In this document: in pieces, positions 59,174 through 64,000 of the stretch
Layout of the letters: each line of letters begins with the position of its first letter
Numbering within the stretch: position 1 is the stretch's first letter
Assembly (NCBI RefSeq): GCF_027912495.1
Contig: NZ_CP115463.1
Coordinates: forward strand, 1,449,501 to 1,513,500
From: Caulobacter sp. NIBR1757
GTDB taxonomy: Bacteria > Pseudomonadota > Alphaproteobacteria > Caulobacterales > Caulobacteraceae
Length of the DNA stretch: 64,000 nt
Direction of reading: 5' to 3'
The notes under the pieces: generated by a model
What the model saw: only the letters and a program-made list of their open reading frames with translations
The model's database searches: none
What the model was told of the DNA's origin: nothing
Position numbers and translations under genes: made by a program

Positions 59174-60973
59174 TTACGTTCCGGTCTGGAAGCCGACCTT
59201 CATCGCCGCCGCCATGTCCGCCATCACCTCTTCCCAGTCCGCATAGCTGGTCGGCGTGAACACCCGCGCTTGCGGATACCAGGGGTAGCGGTCGGTCCCC
59301 AGCTGGGTCCAGCAGGCCTGCGGCGTCACCAGCCAGACCGGCGCCCCGCAGGCCCCGGCCAGGTTCAAGCTGGCGTTGGAAAACCCGACGGTCAGGTCGA
59401 GCGCGCAGGTCAGGGCCGCCACATCGTCCAGGTCCTGCTTGAGGTCGATGCCCGGCGGAACCCAGATGTCGATGCCCTGCGCCTTCGCATGGGCCAGCTC
59501 CGCCTCGCAGTCGCCGTACTGCAGATTGACCAGGCAGATGCCCGGGGTGCGCAGCACCGGCTCCCACAGCGCGAACGGCGAGAACCAGCGGTGCCGGGCC
59601 CCCTTGGCCGTCATGCTCTTCCACAGCAGCCCGACCTTCGGCCCGGCCGGCGCGCTTTTCAGCACCTCCCGCCAGTGGGCCACCCGCGCCGGATCGGCGG
59701 TCAGATAGCCGGCCGTGTCCGGATAAGCCTCGACCGATCCCCGGAAGCTCTGTAGCAGCGAGGCTAGCGGCGCCCACAGGTCGATCTTCGCCAGCTCGCC
59801 TTCGTCAAGGAACGGCGCCACCCGCACCGTCCGCCCGTCGACGTCGAAGGTCGCATGCGCCCCGACCCGCACCGCCGGGAAGCTGCGCTGGAACAGCGGC
59901 ACGAGCCTCGGCTCCACCGACAGGGTCAGCTTCCCCTTCGGCCCCAGCGCCTCGATCACATCCGGCAACAGGTTGGCGAACAGCAGTTCGTCGCCCAGCC
60001 CCTGCTCGCCGAAGATCAGCAACGACTTGCCGGCCAGATCGCTGTCCGGCGTCCACGCCGGCCGCTCGACCAGATAGTGGGTGACGTCCCCGAAGCTCGG
60101 GTCCCGCCGCGCCTCGTAGTCGTCCCAGCCCTTCGCCAGATCGCCCAGGGTCAGATGCATGGTCGAGCGCGCCAGCCGCATCATCTGGATCTCGTCGGCC
60201 GGCATCGGCGCGCTCATCGCCGCGTTGCAGTCCTCCAGCGCCCCCACCGTGTCGGCCAGCGCATGCCGCGCCGTCGCGCGGTTGTAGCGCGCCTTGGGAA
60301 AGTCCGGCTGCAGCCGCAGCGCTTCGTCGAAAAACGTCACGCAGCCCGCCGGATCGCCCTGTTCGGCCAGCACCGAGCCCAGCGTGTTCCACAGCACCGC
60401 CGCCCCCGGATTGGCCATGATCGCCGGCCGCAGGATCTCCACCGCCTCGTCATACCGCCCCTGGTCGCGCACCGCGCAGGCCAGGTTGTTGACCCCTTCC
60501 GGGTTCTCCGGATGGGCCGAAACATAGTGGGCGAACAGCTTCTCGGCCGTTTCCTTCATGCCCATGCGATAGGCCAGGCGCCCCATGTCGTTGGCCACCT
60601 CGGCATGGGCCGGGATCAGCTGCAGGGCCTTGTCATAGGCCCGCACGGAACTGGGGAAATCCCCGGCCCGCTCCCGGGCGATGGCCAGCAGGTACCAGGC
60701 GAACCCCGACCGCTCGTCCAGCTCCAGCGCCTGGATGGCCAGGCGCCCGCCGCTCTCGAAATCGTCCTTCTGCAGCGCCGCCACCGCCTGGTCGATGACG
60801 CCGCCCAGGCTGGCCGCCTTCATCTCGGCCATGGCCTCCAGCATGCGGGTCAGGGACGCCGCCGACCCGGCCTGGCCGGCCATGCCGCCGAACGCCCTGA
60901 CCTGCGCCGCCTGGCCGATGATGGGGGTCATGCCCAAAGCGGTTGTAGAAACGTCGGATCTGGGGCGCGTCAT
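59174..60973 (-). CDS. flmG: TPR-glycosyltransferase, flagellin glycosyltransferase FlmG-like
   Basis: 599 residues. Tetratricopeptide repeats fill about 60-270 (SGFAWYLLAIARERAGDFPSSVRAYDKAL, AEVANDMGRLAYRMGMKETAEKLF, PEGVNNLACAVRDQGRYDEAVEIL, AVLWNTLGSVLAEQGDPAGCVTFFDEAL), followed by a GT-B-like domain (about 310-599: GKSLLIFGEQGLGDELLFANLLP, GPKVGLLWKSMTAKGARHRWF, DLTVGFSNASLNLAGACGAPVWLVTP). This is the layout of Caulobacter FlmG, which binds flagellins through its TPR part and transfers pseudaminic acid. The divergent flbT-flaF genes and nearby PseH support it. Confidence 0.8.
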   Translation of the reverse strand: MTRPRSDVSTTALGMTPIIGQAAQVRAFGGMAGQAGSAASLTRMLEAMAEMKAASLGGVIDQAVAALQKDDFESGGRLAIQALELDERSGFAWYLLAIARERAGDFPSSVRAYDKALQLIPAHAEVANDMGRLAYRMGMKETAEKLFAHYVSAHPENPEGVNNLACAVRDQGRYDEAVEILRPAIMANPGAAVLWNTLGSVLAEQGDPAGCVTFFDEALRLQPDFPKARYNRATARHALADTVGALEDCNAAMSAPMPADEIQMMRLARSTMHLTLGDLAKGWDDYEARRDPSFGDVTHYLVERPAWTPDSDLAGKSLLIFGEQGLGDELLFANLLPDVIEALGPKGKLTLSVEPRLVPLFQRSFPAVRVGAHATFDVDGRTVRVAPFLDEGELAKIDLWAPLASLLQSFRGSVEAYPDTAGYLTADPARVAHWREVLKSAPAGPKVGLLWKSMTAKGARHRWFSPFALWEPVLRTPGICLVNLQYGDCEAELAHAKAQGIDIWVPPGIDLKQDLDDVAALTCALDLTVGFSNASLNLAGACGAPVWLVTPQACWTQLGTDRYPWYPQARVFTPTSYADWEEVMADMAAAMKVGFQTGT

Positions 60974-61045
60974 CTGGTCACAGTCTTTGCAAGATTAGTC
61001 AAGAGATCGCCCGATCATGGTTACTCCGCCCTTAACTTCCGCCGT

Positions 61046-61064
61046 TTGTCGCACCCCGCGACAA
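61046..61064. promoter_or_regulatory. Palindrome in the flmG/flbT divergent promoter
   Basis: TTGTCGC-N5-GCGACAA, perfect 7-bp arms, 54 bp before the flbT start and about 73 bp before flmG. Confidence 0.4.
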
Positions 61065-61117
61065 TATCCCGTTAACCATGATCGCCGATGTTGACGCCCT
61101 GTATCGGGGAGGCGCAC

Positions 61118-61543
61118 GTGCCGCTGAAGCTGTCACTAAAGCCGGGCGAGAAATTCGTCCTCAATGGCGCAGTCGTCCAGAATGGCGACCGGCGCGGCGT
61201 TCTGATCCTGCAAAACAAGGCGTCAGTTCTTCGCGAGAAGGACATCATGCAGGAAGCAGAGGCCGTCACACCGGCCCGCCACGTCTACTTCCCCGTCATG
61301 ATGATGTACCTGGATGAGCCCGGCGCGAGCCGCTATTACGACGAGTTCGTCCGCCGCCTCACCGAGTTCATGAGTGTGGTGCGCAATCCGGCCGTTTTGT
61401 CGGAGTGCGTTAACATCTCCAAGCACATCATGGAGAAGGAATACTACAAGGCGCTCATGCTCTGCCGGAAGCTGGTGGAGTACGAGGACGAGAGGTTGGG
61501 CAATGGGTCTTCAGGCGTATCAACAGGCGGCGGCGAGGGCTGA
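61118..61543 (+). CDS. flbT: Flagellin synthesis regulator FlbT
   Basis: 141 residues from a GTG at 61118 with GGGAGG 5 bases upstream. The start [27 protein letters not shown] and [15 protein letters not shown] are diagnostic of FlbT, which binds flagellin mRNA and represses its translation until the hook is finished. The C-terminal 15 residues ([13 protein letters not shown]) overlap flaF by 41 bases. Confidence 0.95.
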   Translation: MPLKLSLKPGEKFVLNGAVVQNGDRRGVLILQNKASVLREKDIMQEAEAVTPARHVYFPVMMMYLDEPGASRYYDEFVRRLTEFMSVVRNPAVLSECVNISKHIMEKEYYKALMLCRKLVEYEDERLGNGSSGVSTGGGEG

Positions 61544-61868
61544 GAATCCCAAGGACGCCGAGTACCGGCTGTTTGGCCAGGTCACCCGCGCCCTGATGGA
61601 TGCCCAGAAACTGCCCGAAACCCAGATCGCGGGCCGCGTCGAGGCCCTCGACTGGAACCGCCGCCTTTGGTCGGCGCTGGCGACCGACTGCGGTCAGCCG
61701 GAGAACGCCCTGCCCATGGCCCTGCGCGCCCAGATCATCTCCATCTCCATCTGGGTCGGCAAGCACACCAGCGCCGTCATCCGCCGCGAGGAAGAGATCG
61801 ACCCGCTGATCGAGATCAACCGCATCATCATGCAGGGCCTGCACGGCGCCTCGCCGGAAGCGGCCTAG
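61503..61868 (+). CDS. flaF: Flagellar biosynthesis regulator FlaF
   Basis: 121 residues from the ATG at 61503, inside the end of flb[46 protein letters not shown] and [20 protein letters not shown] are typical. FlaF assists flagellin production and secretion and acts opposite to FlbT. No flagellin gene follows; a hairpin does. Confidence 0.95.
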   Translation: MGLQAYQQAAARAENPKDAEYRLFGQVTRALMDAQKLPETQIAGRVEALDWNRRLWSALATDCGQPENALPMALRAQIISISIWVGKHTSAVIRREEEIDPLIEINRIIMQGLHGASPEAA

Positions 61869-61869
61869 A

Positions 61870-61912
61870 GCGCGTTCCGATAAGTGGGAACCGGTTATCG
61901 GATCAAACGCGC
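61870..61912. repeat. Hairpin repeat after flaF
   Basis: GCGCGTT.CCGATAA ... TTATCGG...AACGCGC: two stacked perfect 7-bp arms around GTGGGAACCGG. It looks like a dispersed REP-type element and may terminate flaF and the convergent gene. Confidence 0.65.
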
Positions 61913-61925
61913 GACCACAAAGAAT

Positions 61926-62432
61926 CTACACCGGGGCCGCGACCCGCACGCTGGCCAGGAACCGCGCCACATTGGCCGGATCGCCGCCCTCCGGCGTCAG
62001 CGCCACCGCCACCAGCACCGTCCCCGGCCGCGCAATCGCGATCGCCTGGCCCTCGACCGTCAGGTTCGAGGCCTGGCCCGCGAACCGCGCCCAGCGCACC
62101 CGGCCGCCGTGGCCGTCGGTCGTCCAGCGCTGTTGCACTTCTCCGGCCAGGGCCTCGACGCTGTTGTCCAGCACGCTGTCCAGGAAGCCCTCGTCGATCT
62201 CGCCCGCCCCCGTCGGCGACAGGAAGATGGCGTACACCCCATCCCCGCCGACCAGCAGCCATTGCTCGGGCCCCTCGCCATTGCCGCCGATATGGACCGC
62301 CTCGCCGGGCAACTCGGCCGTAAAGCCCGCGTCCGCCGCCTTCAGCAGCGCCCAGTCGGCCGCCCCCGCCGTCGCCGCCTGACCAAACGCCAGGCCCAAA
62401 GCCACCGCCAGCACCGCCCAGATCCGTCCCAT
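61926..62432 (-). CDS. Secreted hypothetical protein
   Basis: 168 residues from the ATG at 62432 (MGRIWAVLAVALGLAFGQAATAGA, signal peptide). The mature part has AGFTAELPGEAVHIGGNGEGPEQWLLVGGDGVYAIFLSP, repeated beta strands and QRWTTDGHGGRVRWARFAGQ, similar in style to small periplasmic lipocalin-like or invasion-associated beta proteins, but no family is certain. It ends against the hairpin after flaF. Confidence 0.7.
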   Translation of the reverse strand: MGRIWAVLAVALGLAFGQAATAGAADWALLKAADAGFTAELPGEAVHIGGNGEGPEQWLLVGGDGVYAIFLSPTGAGEIDEGFLDSVLDNSVEALAGEVQQRWTTDGHGGRVRWARFAGQASNLTVEGQAIAIARPGTVLVAVALTPEGGDPANVARFLASVRVAAPV

Positions 62433-62520
62433 TTCGATCCCTCCGCCCGGACTTGCGCCGGTTAAGGAACCCTTAATGCAACGGGGGCGCCAGGCGCCAG
62501 TCCCCCTTTGGCGCCCGCCG

Positions 62521-63120
62521 CTACATCCCCGCCAGCGCCGCCTCCAGTTCCCCCACACTCACCCTCTTCTCCGCCAGCCGCGCCAGCGCCGCCGCCCGCG
62601 CCGCCGGCCAGTCGGCGCTCAGCATCCCCAGCCCGACCACATCGCGGAACACCCCCGCCTTGCGCACATGCGCCCGCAACAGCGCCTCGCGCACAAAGCC
62701 GAACCGCTCGTGCAGCCCCCAGACCGCCTCGTTCTCGACCAGCACCTCGCACCACAGCCGGTTCAGCCCCAGCCGCTCGAACACGAACGCCAGCACCAGC
62801 CACTCGACCACCGACCCCACCCCGCGCCCCCGCGTCGCCGGATCGGCCAGGTAATAGGCCCACTCGCACTTGCTGTTGGCCCGGTCGATCTTCGCCAGGT
62901 TCGCCAGCCCCACCCCGGCCGCGTCCAGTTCGATGATCCAGAACCGCCGGTCGCCCTCCGCCCGGCCGCCTTCCTCGAGCGCCCGCGCCAGCCACGCCGC
63001 ATGCTCCGCCGGCGTAATCCGGTGCTCGCTGTACATGTAGGGCGCCACCGCCGCGCTGTTGCGCCAGGCCAGCACCGTCTCCCCGTCCTCGGCCCTCAGG
63101 GGCCGCAAGCTCACCGCCAT
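62521..63120 (-). CDS. pseH: GNAT acetyltransferase, PseH-like (pseudaminic acid synthesis, FlmH)
   Basis: 199 residues from the ATG at 63120 (MAVSLRPLRAEDGETVLAWRN). The GNAT fold is marked by RNSAAVAPYMYSEHRITPAEHAAWL, GVGLANLAKIDRANSKCEWAYYLADP, RGRGVGSVVEWLVLAFVFERLGLNRLWCEVLVEN and GFVREALLRAHVRKAGVFRDVV, matching PseH, which acetylates UDP-4-amino-4,6-dideoxy-AltNAc on the way to pseudaminic acid. Beside FlmG this suggests the Caulobacter FlmH role in flagellin glycosylation. Confidence 0.82.
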   Translation of the reverse strand: MAVSLRPLRAEDGETVLAWRNSAAVAPYMYSEHRITPAEHAAWLARALEEGGRAEGDRRFWIIELDAAGVGLANLAKIDRANSKCEWAYYLADPATRGRGVGSVVEWLVLAFVFERLGLNRLWCEVLVENEAVWGLHERFGFVREALLRAHVRKAGVFRDVVGLGMLSADWPAARAAALARLAEKRVSVGELEAALAGM

Positions 63121-63196
63121 GCCTCGCCACTCCGCTTCGCCGCGATCATCGGCGCGCCCTCCGCCCCCGTCCACCCCCGCTCATCCCAGCCCCCGC

Positions 63197-63955
63197 TCAC
63201 CCCGACCGGGCCCCGGCCGCCGCCGGATCCCCGTTCAGGCCGTCAAGGTCCTCGTCGGTCGCCGGCTCCCAGTCGGCCACCTCTTCCACCCGCCGATCGC
63301 GCCGCCAGAACTGATGCTGCCGCCAGGCCAGCTCCGCCCCGCTCTTCACCTGCCGGTATCCGGTCTCCCGCGCCCTCTCCGCCCAGTAGGCCTTCATCCG
63401 CGCGAATTCGCCGAGGTCCAGCTCCAGGATGCTCTCCACCCCGAAGGCATAGCCCCTGTCCATCGCCTTGGTGACCTGCCCGGACTCCAGCATCGGCAAC
63501 AGCTTGATCAGCGCCGCCGACCGGTCGGCCAGGGTAAAGCCGACGGTCCGCGTCACCACCCCGCTCTTCGGGTCGGTCTTCTCCACCACGCTCAGCGCCT
63601 TGACCGCCCCGGCCCGATCCCGCTCCAGCCGCCACAGGTCCAGCTCCAGCGCCCCGTCCGCCCCCGGCCGGGCATAGTCCAGCACATTGGCCGAGGCGAT
63701 CTTGCGCAGCTGCTCGATGACCATCTCCCGCGTCCAGGGCGCATCCCTGGCCGCCTTCGCCGCCGCGATGGCCGCCTTCACCCGCGGATTGTTCATCAGG
63801 TCGCACGCCTGCCACCGCGCCCGCTTCCCCGAATACCCCGCCCGCCGCGCCGCGGCGGTGGCCACCTCGTCGACCAGGTACTCATGCACGAACCGCTGCT
63901 GCATGAGGTTCAGCGGCTTGCCGGGCGGCGCTTTGGAGACATAGGGCCGGGTCAT
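63197..63955 (-). CDS. Phage terminase small subunit family protein
   Basis: 252 residues from the ATG at 63955. The N-terminal Terminase_2 domain is clear: PLNLMQQRFVHEYLVDEVATAAARRAGYSGKRARWQACDLMNNPRVKAAIAAAKAAR, a DNA-binding helical bundle used to recognise packaging sites. The C-terminal half is family-variable (ADRSAALIKLLPMLESGQVTKAM, ELAWRQHQFWRRDRRVEEVADWE). The gene expected downstream, the large terminase, is not there; pseH is. The right side is outside the window, so a prophage, a gene-transfer-agent cluster or an orphan are all possible. Confidence 0.82.
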   Translation of the reverse strand: MTRPYVSKAPPGKPLNLMQQRFVHEYLVDEVATAAARRAGYSGKRARWQACDLMNNPRVKAAIAAAKAARDAPWTREMVIEQLRKIASANVLDYARPGADGALELDLWRLERDRAGAVKALSVVEKTDPKSGVVTRTVGFTLADRSAALIKLLPMLESGQVTKAMDRGYAFGVESILELDLGEFARMKAYWAERARETGYRQVKSGAELAWRQHQFWRRDRRVEEVADWEPATDEDLDGLNGDPAAAGARSG

Positions 63956-64000
63956 GGGGAAGGGGCTCCAGGCTGAGGGGAGGGGGAGCCGCTTATCGAA

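Noticed and set aside
60972-60992. Possible sigma-54 promoter CTGGTCACAGTCTTTGCAA upstream of flbT
   Set aside because: The GG and GC elements are 11 bases apart rather than the required 10, so it is not counted as a sigma-54 site.

Overview
The window is GC-rich, densely coded DNA that reads as the chromosome of a stalked-type alphaproteobacterium of the order Caulobacterales (Caulobacter or Phenylobacterium-like). The main evidence is the flmG / flbT / flaF flagellin-control set beside a PseH-type acetyltransferase, the dapF ... mtaB ... ftsY order, a DUF3297 gene, and many start/stop overlaps of the ATGA or GTGA type. This placement is inferred from gene content only. I saw no rRNA, no complete tRNA and no CRISPR array.

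Layout. 1-4 kb: an S9 peptidase cut by the window edge, DUF3297, a 2OG-Fe(II) oxygenase coupled to Ada. 4-11.4 kb: a K+ channel with a zinc-ribbon tail, then housekeeping genes dapF-SDR-mtaB, a TRIC-type channel, a 59-residue protein, ftsY, yciB and a MarR regulator. 11.6-15.7 kb: glucan synthase opgH, DUF998 and an OpgC-like acyltransferase. 15.9-20.1 kb: a 1178-residue RTX protein facing a HlyC-like acyltransferase. 20.5-23.3 kb: an ECF sigma/anti-sigma pair and a secreted protein. 23.4-32.8 kb: two divergent operons around one palindrome (arylsulfatase, metallo-beta-lactamase fold hydrolase, tandem DsbA/isomerase; and haloalkane dehalogenase, DUF1330, membrane protein, TetR, GST, formylglycine-generating-enzyme lipoprotein, nitronate monooxygenase). 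33-40.5 kb: an rRNA/tRNA methyltransferase, large catalase, M1 peptidase, and a probable structured RNA (6S candidate). 40.5-47.1 kb: TetR repressor plus a full RND efflux operon. 47.3-50.7 kb: rutABC and a KAS III. 51-59 kb: outer-membrane barrel, fatty acid hydroxylase, an NrtR-like NUDIX regulator with a tyrosine phosphatase and an HD hydrolase, a universal stress protein, MoxR ATPase. 59.2-64 kb: flagellin glycosylation and regulation genes, and an isolated phage terminase small subunit.

The most system-like region is 23.4-32.8 kb: it puts an exported sulfatase, an enzyme able to mature it (FGE, with a lipoprotein signal), a dehalogenase and redox/conjugation enzymes under what looks like one TetR-controlled divergent promoter. 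The second is the RTX protein, which carries two copies of an apparently non-RTX inserted module and stands opposite a HlyC-like protein that seems to lack both catalytic residues. Several families of short palindromic repeats (two copies each of three families, plus single copies) fill the spaces between converging genes.
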